From positions 1-64,000 of the forward strand of contig CAJTGE010000022.1 of the NCBI GenBank assembly GCA_910575795.1: a stretch of 64,000 nucleotides of DNA, written 5' to 3'. This document shows, piece after piece, positions 8,301 to 14,955 of the stretch (its first letter is position 1; each line of letters starts with the position of its first letter). Source of the DNA: Clostridiaceae bacterium. Its GTDB lineage: Bacteria; Bacillota; Clostridia; Lachnospirales; Lachnospiraceae. The position numbers and the translations under genes were made by a program. The notes beneath the pieces are model-generated. The model was not told the origin of the DNA. It saw only the letters and a program-made list of their open reading frames with translations, and made no database searches.

Positions 8301-8645
8301 GTGCGCCTTGCGCAGGCTTTTAACACAGACGATACATCGGTATTCTGCATTTCGCTGAAAGCAGGGGGGACGGGCCTCAATTTAACGGCGGCGGATATCG
8401 TGATCCATTTTGATCCTTGGTGGAACCTGGCGGTTCAGAACCAGGCCACGGACCGGGCCCACCGCATCGGCCAGAAGCAGGTCGTATCCGTGTACCGCCT
8501 GATCGCCCGCGAAAGCATAGAAGAGCAGATCGTCAAAATGCAGGAAGCCAAACGCGAGCTGGCGGATCAGGTGCTCTTAGGCGAGGGGATGGAGAACGGA
8601 AGCTTTACAAGGGAAGAACTGCTTGAGATTTTGAAAAATTCGTGA
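5367..8645 (+). CDS. SWIM zinc-finger SNF2/RapA-type DNA-dependent ATPase
   Basis: A 1092-residue Swi2/Snf2 family protein expected to translocate on double-stranded DNA and remodel nucleoprotein or transcription complexes. An N-terminal SWIM finger has C72-x-C74 and C84-x-H86 (SCSCPAFMEYQGLCKHC). A long middle region (about 150-600) is a poorly conserved bacterial SNF2-associated domain. The helicase core starts near 630: Walker A DDMGLGKT (about 652-659), DEAQ box near 754 and motif VI DRAHRIGQ near 1029. The ATG at 5367 follows AAAGGATC; an upstream in-frame extension would run through leader hairpins and is rejected. Clostridial homologues are common and mostly uncharacterised. Confidence 0.9.
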   Translation: MLTEKYIKSLCLPQFWSRGRVLAQENAVMNLRISVTPTMIDFEARVQGSRKQPYRVIGSYNRSEEKLKRISCSCPAFMEYQGLCKHCAAVLIKCVDMEEFQDTASLRGAGVSRQDTDRRQDASERATTPEFKRFLETELNSRSVLLGHDELHGRVRLEPHFTVRGSRLSVEFKLGVGRMYVIKDVYAFAANCLRKDPYEYGKNLKFVHTVEAFEEDSRPLVMEVVSWARQRVSNLSSLRYNNVANRSATLTEDVFARFLLAYRGEELQVTLDGVALFCRMVQGPAPRRLTICGDRDGVVLKTSPMRTFTGSSYVVTIIDSSIYIESERDLRPSLDFLYFLEDKKRQDMFIHKSDVPAFCRELLPRLEKNFACDREGFDEASYGIVPARFQFYLDRPGEDTVSCRALAVYGEEKEKREFGLFDNTTDLLQRDRAAEVETAALLAEWRDSARDRQTALVEGEEEIYRFLSGVAPLLESRGEVFATDAFRRLRIRRQPRVTVSLSIKRGFLQFAYEAEEMNREEIEEILSHYDRKRKYYRLKDGSFLDMEQGDSVSTLHSIREDLNLTDAQMKKGEVRLPAYRALYLDDAARESALLETKEDAQCRSFLRDMKNVEYHDFPLPESLEPVLRSYQKYGFLWLKNLRKNGLGGVLADDMGLGKTLQVIAFLLSEAQEKRPAGRRFAVVITPASLVYNWREELKRFAPELSVTLAVGAAAERRALIEASADCDVLITSYDLLKRDIAIYENLEFSCQIIDEAQYIKNQGTQAAKAVKAVHSVFRAALTGTPIENRLSELWSLFDFLLPGFLYSYPAFRKRYELPAAGEQGKDALARLQRMIRPFVLRRLKKDVLKELPDKLEKNVASAMEGEQLKLYRTNVGNLRRMLEKQTKEEFNHSRIQILSQLTLLREICCDPALVYDDYRGKSAKTDLCMDLIRNGVEGGHKILLFSQFTAMLERLKDRLTQEQISWYSLTGATPKAERVRLAQAFNTDDTSVFCISLKAGGTGLNLTAADIVIHFDPWWNLAVQNQATDRAHRIGQKQVVSVYRLIARESIEEQIVKMQEAKRELADQVLLGEGMENGSFTREELLEILKNS

Positions 8646-8745
8646 TAATTCGGATGAAATCATCAAAATATTTGCGGCAGACCTGCCGAAATGAGTGTCC
8701 GGGTTTGCGGCAGCAGAAATGGGTGATCCGGGAAAGGAGCGAATC

Positions 8746-8964
8746 ATGAGCGAATCAGAAAAGAGGCCGGAGGAGGAAGAAAAGCGCCGCCTGGAGGAGG
8801 AAAATGAGGCGCTGCGAAAGGAGCTTGAAATCCTGCGGGAGAAAACGCTCAAAGAGCGGCTTTATGACCATGTCCATGTGTCGGTGCGGACCATGGACAT
8901 CTTTATCGGGGTGATGGCCGCGCTGTTCATTGCGGTGATCGTGCTGGGGCTTTTGAATAAGTAG
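8746..8964 (+). CDS. Small coiled-coil protein with one C-terminal membrane helix
   Basis: The 72-residue product starts at an ATG preceded by GGAAAGGAG. Residues 5-38 are a highly charged E/K/R coiled coil (RPEEEEKRRLEEENEALRKE). Residues 52-70 (MDIFIGVMAALFIAVIVLGL) are a clear transmembrane helix, so this is a tail-anchored topology with the N-terminus probably in the cytoplasm. It lies 100 bp after the SNF2 helicase on the same strand and may be co-transcribed. I do not recognise a named family. Confidence 0.75.
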   Translation: MSESEKRPEEEEKRRLEEENEALRKELEILREKTLKERLYDHVHVSVRTMDIFIGVMAALFIAVIVLGLLNK

Positions 8965-9003
8965 GGGCGCAAATGGGCGGCAGAATGAGGAGGAAGAAAC
9001 TGT

Positions 9004-9222
9004 ATGCAGGTTGAACAATATGTTATGGCGTATGGGGCAGAGCAGGCATTTACCGCCGAAAACGCCGCCGCGATCCCATGCGGGCAGGTTCAATCCCGCC
9101 AGTCAGCAGCGCTGCGCCGGATAACGCGCCCGCGGCAGGCAAAGAAACGGTTCGGAAACCAACTTTTACATCATGGCAAGCCGGCTGTTCTGGTATTCTC
9201 CGCTGAAGGTGACATCCCTTGA
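9004..9222 (+). CDS. Doubtful short ORF, possible gene remnant
   Basis: 72 codons with a good GAGGAGG upstream of the ATG. The first residues (MQVEQYVMAYGAEQ) look protein-like, but the rest is a run of Arg/Gln/Ala/Pro-rich sequence and the 3' end runs antisense into the CYTH gene. It could be the decayed start of a lost gene, or not coding at all. Confidence 0.25.
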   Translation: MQVEQYVMAYGAEQAFTAENAAAIPCGQVQSRQSAALRRITRPRQAKKRFGNQLLHHGKPAVLVFSAEGDIP

Positions 9223-9612
9223 AAACCAGCCGGGCGCGGTAAACGAAAGCGCCTCCTGTTCATTCGGAAATTCAACCTCTGCGAGTATCAGCCCCTCATA
9301 GTCCCCTTCAAAAACATCCAGCTCAATCGTATACGGGGTGTCCGCAAGGGGAATCCGGTACCGCTTCTTCTTAAGGATGCGGCCGTCCGCCTTCTCCAGC
9401 AGGTGGAGGTACGACGCTTCATCCAAAGGCAGGTTATGCTCCTCGCGTGACAACAGACCTTTGGACTTATAGGTCAGGTAAAAGGAATCATCCTCACGCC
9501 GGATGCGCACAACAGGAGATGTGCATAGATAAGCCTGCTCGATTTGGCAAAAGGGATGCTGCGCAAAATCGTCAGGCGGGGTTTCAATGAAATATTTGCG
9601 TTCGATTTCCAT
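9166..9612 (-). CDS. CYTH-domain protein (triphosphate tunnel metalloenzyme family)
   Basis: 148 residues beginning MEIERKYFIE, the signature ExExK of the CYTH superfamily (adenylate cyclase CyaB, thiamine triphosphatase, inorganic triphosphatase). Further family features are alternating Arg/Lys and Glu on beta strands: VVRIRREDDSFYLTYKSKG, ELDVFEGDYEGLILAEVEF. These residues line a metal-dependent triphosphate-binding tunnel. The length matches bacterial single-domain CYTH proteins, most of which hydrolyse tripolyphosphate, but the substrate here cannot be inferred. It has its own consensus promoter at 9682-9710 and appears monocistronic. Confidence 0.85.
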   Translation of the reverse strand: MEIERKYFIETPPDDFAQHPFCQIEQAYLCTSPVVRIRREDDSFYLTYKSKGLLSREEHNLPLDEASYLHLLEKADGRILKKKRYRIPLADTPYTIELDVFEGDYEGLILAEVEFPNEQEALSFTAPGWFSRDVTFSGEYQNSRLAMM

Positions 9613-9681
9613 AGATTGTGTCCTTTCTTTTTGTGAATTGCAGGAGATATACAGGGAAGACGGTCATATGGTTTCGTTCAC

Positions 9682-9710
9682 AGTATAGCAGCAATATAGA
9701 AAAAAGTCAA
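9682..9710 (-). promoter_or_regulatory. Promoter of the CYTH gene
   Basis: On the minus strand TTGACT (9710-9705) and TATACT (9687-9682) are separated by 17 bp, about 70 bp before the start codon. Confidence 0.7.
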
Positions 9711-9715
9711 AATTA

Positions 9716-9771
9716 AGGGACTGCCGCGGAATACCTTTCATATCGCTTGTCTTTTTCCCGCAACAGTTCCT
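9716..9771. repeat. Family F deletion derivative
   Basis: The left arm (AGGGACTG ... CTTTCATATCGCTTGTCTTTTT) matches the left arm of the element at 4883, and the right end AACAGTTCCT matches its right end. The centre is missing. It ends 19 bp before the PAP2 gene start. Confidence 0.6.
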
Positions 9772-9789
9772 GAGAATTGAGGAATCACT

Positions 9790-10455
9790 ATGCTTCTATG
9801 GCTCAAAGAACATAAATACTGCCTGATCGGCCTTTACCTTTTCGTCTTTCTCGCTGGATTTTTCGCGCTGGAGGCCGCCGCGCCAAAGCCAAAGGTGATT
9901 ATCCACTGTGCGGCGGACGACTGGATCCCGTTTAACGAATGGTTCGTCCTGCCATACGCGCTGTGGTACCTCTGGGTCCCGGCCTGCATGTTCTGTTTCA
10001 TGCTGAGGGACAAGGCGGCCTACCTGGAGCTGTGCTTCAACATGTTCACCGGAGCGACGCTGTGCCTGTTCATCTACGCCCTCTGGCCCAACGGCCTGGA
10101 TCTGCGCAGAGAAATCACAGCAGACAATATCTGCGCGGATCTGGTGCGCCTCCTGCGAAGCATCGATCCGCCCTGCAACGTCTGCCCCTCGATCCACGTA
10201 TCAAGCACAGCGGCCGTTCACCTGACGCTCTGCCGTTCCCGTTCACTGGGAAAAAGCGCCGGCATGCGCGCGCTGTCTATTATCGTCACAGCGGCGATCT
10301 GCGCCTCAACCATGTTTATCAAACAGCATTCGCTCATCGACGTGCTCTGCGGGTGGCTTCTGAGCCTGTCCCTGACAGCCGCGGCATCCATTTACACAAA
10401 ACAAAAAGCCGCCGCCCGGGTATCCCGCCCCGAAACAGAACAAAGCGAACCCTGA
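9790..10455 (+). CDS. PAP2-family membrane phosphatase/phosphotransferase
   Basis: 221 residues with about six hydrophobic segments (for example 12-29, 55-75, 82-101, 155-175, 190-210). The PAP2 phosphatase motifs are present: PSIHVSS around residue 136 (motif 2, PSxH) and KQHSLIDVLCG near 179 (motif 3, x(3)HxxxDV). It probably acts on a lipid phosphate or lipid-linked phosphate at the outer face of the membrane. The layout resembles the AUR1/inositol-phosphotransferase-like branch. The start follows GAGG directly downstream of a family F remnant. The substrate is unknown. Confidence 0.8.
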   Translation: MLLWLKEHKYCLIGLYLFVFLAGFFALEAAAPKPKVIIHCAADDWIPFNEWFVLPYALWYLWVPACMFCFMLRDKAAYLELCFNMFTGATLCLFIYALWPNGLDLRREITADNICADLVRLLRSIDPPCNVCPSIHVSSTAAVHLTLCRSRSLGKSAGMRALSIIVTAAICASTMFIKQHSLIDVLCGWLLSLSLTAAASIYTKQKAAARVSRPETEQSEP

Positions 10456-10471
10456 AAACATTATAACCATA

Positions 10472-10633
10472 ATGTACTCTCGGAATCTTGCTGTGCCTGA
10501 TTTTGTGAGATGATTTTTTGTCAGATGTGCACAAATTTATGAGGCGTACGTGGAGCGTACGTTGATTAAATTTGGGTGCATCTGGCGGAAAATCAGCCGC
10601 AAAAGCAGGCGCAGAGAGATTCCGAGAGTACAT
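10472..10633. repeat. Family A palindromic element, full-length copy (162 bp)
   Basis: The termini ATGTACTCTCGGAATC and GATTCCGAGAGTACAT are perfect inverted repeats; the interior is imperfectly palindromic. It is the reverse complement of the copy at 63672-63833 with one mismatch. Its right end lies 21 bp before the start of the DJ-1 gene. ORFs extending the DJ-1 frame into it are artefacts. Confidence 0.9.
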
Positions 10634-10654
10634 CATAAATGTAAGGAGGAAACC

Positions 10655-11203
10655 ATGTCAAACGTATATGCATTTCTGGCCGACGGGCTGGAAGAAGTAG
10701 AATGCCTGGCCGTAACGGATCTCTTAGTCCGCGCCGGCATCAAAGTAACCTTAGTATCCATAAACGGGACAAAAGAAGTCACCGGCTCCCACGGCTTTTG
10801 CATCAGTACCGACGCGCTGCTTACGGACGTAAACTGCAGCCATGCAGACGTCCTCTTCCTTCCTGGCGGCATGCCCGGAACCAAAAACCTTGCCGCATGC
10901 GCCCCGCTGGCTGATGAACTCATCAAAGCGGACAAAGAAGGCCGCCGCCTTGCCGCTATCTGCGCCGCCCCCAGCGTCCTTGGCCGCCTGGGCCTTTTAA
11001 AAGGAAGAAAAGCAACATGCTTCCCCGGCTTTGAAGCGGAACTCACCGGCGCGGAGATATCTTCTGCCCCAGTTGTGACAGACGGGACCGTCACAACCGC
11101 GAAGGGGTTGGGATGCGCTTTAGATCTGGGACTGGAGCTGATCCGGCTGCTGATAGGCGGGGAGAAGGCGGCGGAGATTAAAGCGGCGATCCAGTATAAA
11201 TAG
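10655..11203 (+). CDS. DJ-1/PfpI-superfamily protein (YajL/ThiJ-like)
   Basis: 182 residues in the DJ-1 family of small cytoplasmic proteins linked to oxidative or glyoxal stress (deglycase/chaperone activities are reported but debated). The signature features are EEVECLAVTDLLVRAG at the N-terminus (conserved Glu), LFLPGGMPGTKNLA, and the nucleophile-elbow cysteine in AAICAAPSVLG near residue 105. The ATG at 10655 has TAAGGAGG upstream; an in-frame extension would run into the family A element and is rejected. It lies alone between two palindromic elements. Confidence 0.88.
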   Translation: MSNVYAFLADGLEEVECLAVTDLLVRAGIKVTLVSINGTKEVTGSHGFCISTDALLTDVNCSHADVLFLPGGMPGTKNLAACAPLADELIKADKEGRRLAAICAAPSVLGRLGLLKGRKATCFPGFEAELTGAEISSAPVVTDGTVTTAKGLGCALDLGLELIRLLIGGEKAAEIKAAIQYK

Positions 11204-11251
11204 TATTCGCGAAAGGGAAGTATTCGTGAAAGGGCCGCCTGTAACAGGGTG

Positions 11252-11372
11252 TATATCCAACGGAACCCCGCTCTCGCTCAGTGAAAAGCGCAGCGGACAC
11301 TTAGCGAGGTCTTTTCGAGCTTAGTGTCCGCTGCGCTTTTCTCCGAGCGGAAGCGGGGTTCCGTTGGATATA
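11252..11372. repeat. Family D long perfect-arm palindrome (121 bp)
   Basis: Ends are a perfect 21-bp inverted repeat: positions 11252-11272 (TATATCCAACGGAACCCC...) against 11352-11372. Inner arms AAAAGCGCAGCGGACACT and complement also pair, so almost the whole element folds into one hairpin. A 56-bp deletion version occurs at 27297-27352. Confidence 0.85.
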
Positions 11373-11444
11373 GCGCCTGACACTGGCGTCCTCTCTCGCG
11401 ATCGAATAACGCCCAATCCCCCAGAAAAATTTTCACAAATTCTG

Positions 11445-11474
11445 CTGGCATTCACCCAATGACTATGCTATAAT
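11445..11474 (+). promoter_or_regulatory. Extended -10 promoter of tig
   Basis: TATAAT at 11469-11474 is preceded by TGC (extended -10). The best -35 is CTGGCA (11445-11450) at 18 bp. Confidence 0.6.
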
Positions 11475-11541
11475 GATACCTTGAAGTGTAACGCCTGCCA
11501 GGATGGCGGTTCACATACAGAATTAAGGAGGATCCCCTACA

Positions 11542-12828
11542 ATGAGTTTACAGGTAGAAAAATTAGAAAAGAACATGGCGAAGCTGACCATCGAGGTTTC
11601 GGCGCAGGAATTTGAGACGGCGGTCAGGAAGGCTTACAACCACAATAAAGGAAGATTCAACATTCCCGGCTTCAGAAGAGGAAAAGCGCCGCAGATGATG
11701 ATTGAAAAGATGTACGGAGCCGGCATTTTCTATGAGGAGGCGGCGAACGATCTGATCGATGAGTCCTATCCGAAGGCTCTGGATGAGTGCGGGGAGGTTG
11801 TCGTGTCCTCCCCGGATATCACCGTGACACAGGTCGAGAAGGGCAAGCCCTTTATTTACGAGGCCAGAGTGGCTGTGAAGCCGGAGGTTGCCTTAGGGGA
11901 ATATAAGGGCATTGAGGTTGCGAAGGCGGAAGCTGTGGTGACGGATGAGGATGTCGAGAAGGAGCTGGAGGCGGACCGTGAGAAGAACGGCAGGCTGGTT
12001 TCCGTGGAAGATCGACCGGTCGAGGACGGCGATCAGACGGTGATTGATTTTAAGGGCTTTATCGACGGCAAGGCGTTTGAGGGCGGCGAGGGCGAGGATT
12101 ATGAGCTGACCATCGGCTCCCATTCCTTTATCGATACCTTTGAGGAGCAGTTGATTGGAAAGAAGATCGGGGAGGCATGCGAGGTGCTTGTGACCTTCCC
12201 GGAGGAGTACCACGCGCCGGATCTTGCCGGAAAGCCGGCCCGTTTTGAGGTGACGGTGAAGGAGATCCGGGTAAAGGAGCTGCCGGAGCTCAATGACGAG
12301 TTTGCAAGCGAGGTTTCTGATTTTGAGACGCTTGCGGCATATAAGGACGATATCCGGGCAAAGCTTCAGGAGAGGAAGGAGCGCCAGGCCGCTGCGGAAA
12401 ACGAGAATAACGTGATTGAAAAGGTCGTTGAGAACGCGCAGATGGAGCTTCCGCAGCCCATGATCGATACGCAGGCGCGCGGCATGGTGGAAGATTATGC
12501 GCGCAATCTGCGCAGGCAGGGCTTAAATTTCAATGATTATATGAAGTACACCGGTATGACGGTGGAAAAGATTATGGAGCAGATGGCGCCGCAGGCGGAG
12601 AAGCGGATCCGCACCAGGCTTGTGCTTGAGAAGGTGGCGGAGGTTGAGAACATCCAGATCTCCGACGACGCGGTGGATCAGGAGATTGAGAAGATGGCGG
12701 CATCCTATAAGATGGATCCGGCCCGTATGAAGGAGAATATGGGCGAGCGCGAAAGGGAGCAGCTTAAGGAAGACTTAATGGTACAGGAGGCCGTTGACTT
12801 CCTGGTATCCGAGGCAAAGCTCGTTTAA
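11542..12828 (+). CDS. tig: Trigger factor, ribosome-associated chaperone
   Basis: This protein binds at the ribosomal exit tunnel and shields nascent chains; its FKBP domain has peptidyl-prolyl isomerase activity. The 428-residue length is typical. The ribosome-binding signature GFRRGKAP is at 43-50. The FKBP-type domain is at about 150-245 (DGDQTVIDFKGFIDGKAFEGG ... EEYHAPDLAGKPARFEVTV). The C-terminal helical arm domain follows (KDDIRAKLQERKERQAAAEN, MEQMAPQAEKRI). AAGGAGG precedes the ATG. It stands directly upstream of clpP-clpX, the conserved order in Firmicutes, linking folding to proteolysis. Confidence 0.97.
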   Translation: MSLQVEKLEKNMAKLTIEVSAQEFETAVRKAYNHNKGRFNIPGFRRGKAPQMMIEKMYGAGIFYEEAANDLIDESYPKALDECGEVVVSSPDITVTQVEKGKPFIYEARVAVKPEVALGEYKGIEVAKAEAVVTDEDVEKELEADREKNGRLVSVEDRPVEDGDQTVIDFKGFIDGKAFEGGEGEDYELTIGSHSFIDTFEEQLIGKKIGEACEVLVTFPEEYHAPDLAGKPARFEVTVKEIRVKELPELNDEFASEVSDFETLAAYKDDIRAKLQERKERQAAAENENNVIEKVVENAQMELPQPMIDTQARGMVEDYARNLRRQGLNFNDYMKYTGMTVEKIMEQMAPQAEKRIRTRLVLEKVAEVENIQISDDAVDQEIEKMAASYKMDPARMKENMGEREREQLKEDLMVQEAVDFLVSEAKLV

Positions 12829-12840
12829 AGCGCGATACAG

Positions 12841-12871
12841 CGCCGCCGCCCGGCATCCCGGGCGGCGGCGG
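12841..12871 (+). other. Very GC-rich hairpin between tig and clpP
   Basis: CCGCCGCCCGG pairs with CCGGGCGGCGG across a tiny loop. No T-run follows, so it is more likely an mRNA-stability or processing structure, or an inefficient terminator, than a full stop. Confidence 0.55.
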
Positions 12872-12909
12872 CACAGCCGTAAATGTATTTATTTGAACAG
12901 GAGGCATAT

Positions 12910-13491
12910 ATGAGCTTAGTTCCGTATGTCCTTGAATCGACAAGCCGGGGAGAGCGTTCCTATGACATCTACTCCAGGCTTTTGAAGGATCGGATCATCT
13001 TCCTGGGGGAAGAAGTGAGCGATGTGACAGCGAGTCTTATCGTGGCGCAGCTTTTATTTCTGGAGGCAGAGGATCCGAAGAAGGATATCAACCTCTATAT
13101 CAACAGCCCGGGGGGCTCTGTCACGGCCGGAATGGCGATTTATGACACAATGAATTATATTAAGTGCGACGTTTCCACGATCTGCCTGGGCATGGCCGCC
13201 AGCATGGGCGCGTTCCTGCTTGCAGGCGGAGCGAAGGGAAAGCGTTACGCCCTGCCCAACTCTGAGGTGATGATCCATCAGCCCTCAGGCGGCGCGAAGG
13301 GCCAGGCCACGGAGATCCAGATCGTGGCGGAAAAAATCCTGCAGACCAAGAAGAAGCTGAATGAGATCCTGGCAGCGAATACCGGTCAGCCATACGAAGT
13401 CATTGAGAGAGATACCGATCGAGATAATTATATGACGGCTCAGGAAGCGATGGACTATGGCCTGATTGACCATGTGATTGTGAGCCATTAA
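12910..13491 (+). CDS. clpP: ATP-dependent Clp protease proteolytic subunit
   Basis: This tetradecameric serine protease degrades substrates delivered by ClpX or other Clp ATPases. The 193-residue product has catalytic Ser98 (GMAASMGAF), His123 (MIHQPSGG) and a downstream Asp in DRDNYM. The ATG at 12910 has AGGAGG 6-7 nt upstream and begins [16 protein letters not shown], the normal mature-type start; an ATG nine codons earlier lacks this spacing. It lies between tig and clpX and probably shares their mRNA. Confidence 0.97.
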   Translation: MSLVPYVLESTSRGERSYDIYSRLLKDRIIFLGEEVSDVTASLIVAQLLFLEAEDPKKDINLYINSPGGSVTAGMAIYDTMNYIKCDVSTICLGMAASMGAFLLAGGAKGKRYALPNSEVMIHQPSGGAKGQATEIQIVAEKILQTKKKLNEILAANTGQPYEVIERDTDRDNYMTAQEAMDYGLIDHVIVSH

Positions 13492-13514
13492 TGATGAGGA
13501 ATCGAGGTGGGCGT

Positions 13515-14813
13515 ATGCCAGGCAGATCAGACGACAAGATCCGCTGCTCTTTTTGCGGTAAAACCCAGGATCAGGTTAGAAAACTGATTGCAGGCTCGGA
13601 AAATGTCTATATTTGCGACGATTGTATCGAGCTGTGCGCAGAAATACTGGAGGAAGAGCTGGCGGAACCGGACAACGGTCCTGACTTCAGCGGGATCAAC
13701 CTGTTAAAGCCAAAGGAAATCAAGGAATTTTTGGATGAGTATGTAGTGGGGCAGGAGGAGGCCAAGAAGGTTCTCTCCGTGTCCGTTTACAACCACTATA
13801 AGAGAATCACGTCCCGCGGGGCGCAGGATGTGGAGATTCAGAAGAGCAATATTCTCATGCTGGGGCCGACCGGATCGGGAAAAACCTACCTGGCCCAGAC
13901 GCTGGCGAGGATTCTGAACGTGCCCTTTGCCATTGCGGACGCCACGACGCTGACGGAAGCGGGCTATGTGGGCGAGGATGTGGAGAATATCCTGTTAAAG
14001 ATTATCCAGGCCGCGGACTACGATGTGAGCCGGGCGGAGTACGGGATCATTTATATTGATGAGATTGACAAGATTACAAAGAAGTCGGAGAATGTATCCA
14101 TAACCAGGGACGTTTCCGGCGAGGGCGTGCAGCAGGCGCTGCTCAAGATACTGGAGGGAACCACGGCCAGCGTTCCGCCGCAGGGCGGCAGGAAGCATCC
14201 GCAGCAGGAGCTGATCCAGATTGACACGACGAATATCCTGTTTATCTGCGGAGGCGCGTTTGACGGCCTGGAGAAGATTGTGGAAAACCGTCTGGGGGCC
14301 GGCTCGATTGGCTTCAACTCAGAGGTTGTAAATAAAAACGAACAGGATATTGACGAGCTGCTCGCGCAGGTGATGCCCCAGGATCTGACGAAATTCGGCC
14401 TGATTCCGGAGTTTATCGGCCGCGTGCCGGTGACGGTATCCTTAAAGACGCTGAATGAGGAGGCGCTGATCCGCATTCTTTCGGAACCGAAAAATGCGGT
14501 GAGCAAACAGTACGTGGCGCTTCTCGATCTGGACGGCGTGAAGCTGGAATTTACGGAGGACGCGCTGGCCGCTATTGCCAGACGGGCCGTGGAGCAGAAG
14601 ACCGGGGCCAGAGGGCTGCGCTCGATCATGGAGTCGATTATGATGGATGTGATGTACGAGATCCCGTCAGATTCCGCGATTGGCATCTGCACTATCACCG
14701 CCGACGTGGTGGATGGAAAATGCGGGCCCGAGCTGGTATACCGGGAGAATACGGTACCCCGTAAGTCGCTTGCAGGGCGCTTAAAAAAGGATAAGACAGG
14801 CGAGATCGCTTAA
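13515..14813 (+). CDS. clpX: ClpX, ATPase subunit of the Clp protease
   Basis: This hexameric AAA+ unfoldase recognises tagged substrates and feeds them to ClpP. From the ATG at 13515 (GAGGTGG upstream) it has 432 residues. A zinc-binding domain has C11, C14, C34 and C37. Walker A GPTGSGKT is at about 117-124 and Walker [10 protein letters not shown] near 183. The pore and IGF-like segments are of normal type. An earlier ATG at 13491 overlaps the clpP stop but lacks a ribosome site. Adjacent clpP and clpX imply co-expression. Confidence 0.96.
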   Translation: MPGRSDDKIRCSFCGKTQDQVRKLIAGSENVYICDDCIELCAEILEEELAEPDNGPDFSGINLLKPKEIKEFLDEYVVGQEEAKKVLSVSVYNHYKRITSRGAQDVEIQKSNILMLGPTGSGKTYLAQTLARILNVPFAIADATTLTEAGYVGEDVENILLKIIQAADYDVSRAEYGIIYIDEIDKITKKSENVSITRDVSGEGVQQALLKILEGTTASVPPQGGRKHPQQELIQIDTTNILFICGGAFDGLEKIVENRLGAGSIGFNSEVVNKNEQDIDELLAQVMPQDLTKFGLIPEFIGRVPVTVSLKTLNEEALIRILSEPKNAVSKQYVALLDLDGVKLEFTEDALAAIARRAVEQKTGARGLRSIMESIMMDVMYEIPSDSAIGICTITADVVDGKCGPELVYRENTVPRKSLAGRLKKDKTGEIA

Positions 14814-14876
14814 ATCGGGCGTCTCTTCCGAAAAAGTGTGTTGCTGTGTACGGCCCGGCAGGGGTGCGCGGGAACC

Positions 14877-14924
14877 AAAGGGGTTTGTAAGATGAGTCTC
14901 ATTTTGCAGATCCCTTTCTGCTTT
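14877..14924 (+). terminator. Candidate terminator or attenuator between clpX and lon
   Basis: AAAGGG (14877) pairs with CCCTTT (14912-14917), with an inner stem TGTAAGATGA/TCATTTTGCA, followed by a T-rich stretch. Termination strength is uncertain because the tail is interrupted (TTTCTGCTTTT). Confidence 0.5.
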
Positions 14925-14955
14925 TAGGGACGGTTACAGACTGTGAGGACAGAAG

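Noticed and set aside
10550..10654. N-terminal extension of the DJ-1 frame (MERTLIKFGCIW...)
   Set aside because: It is family A element sequence; the same peptide appears antisense in the copy at 63573-63755.
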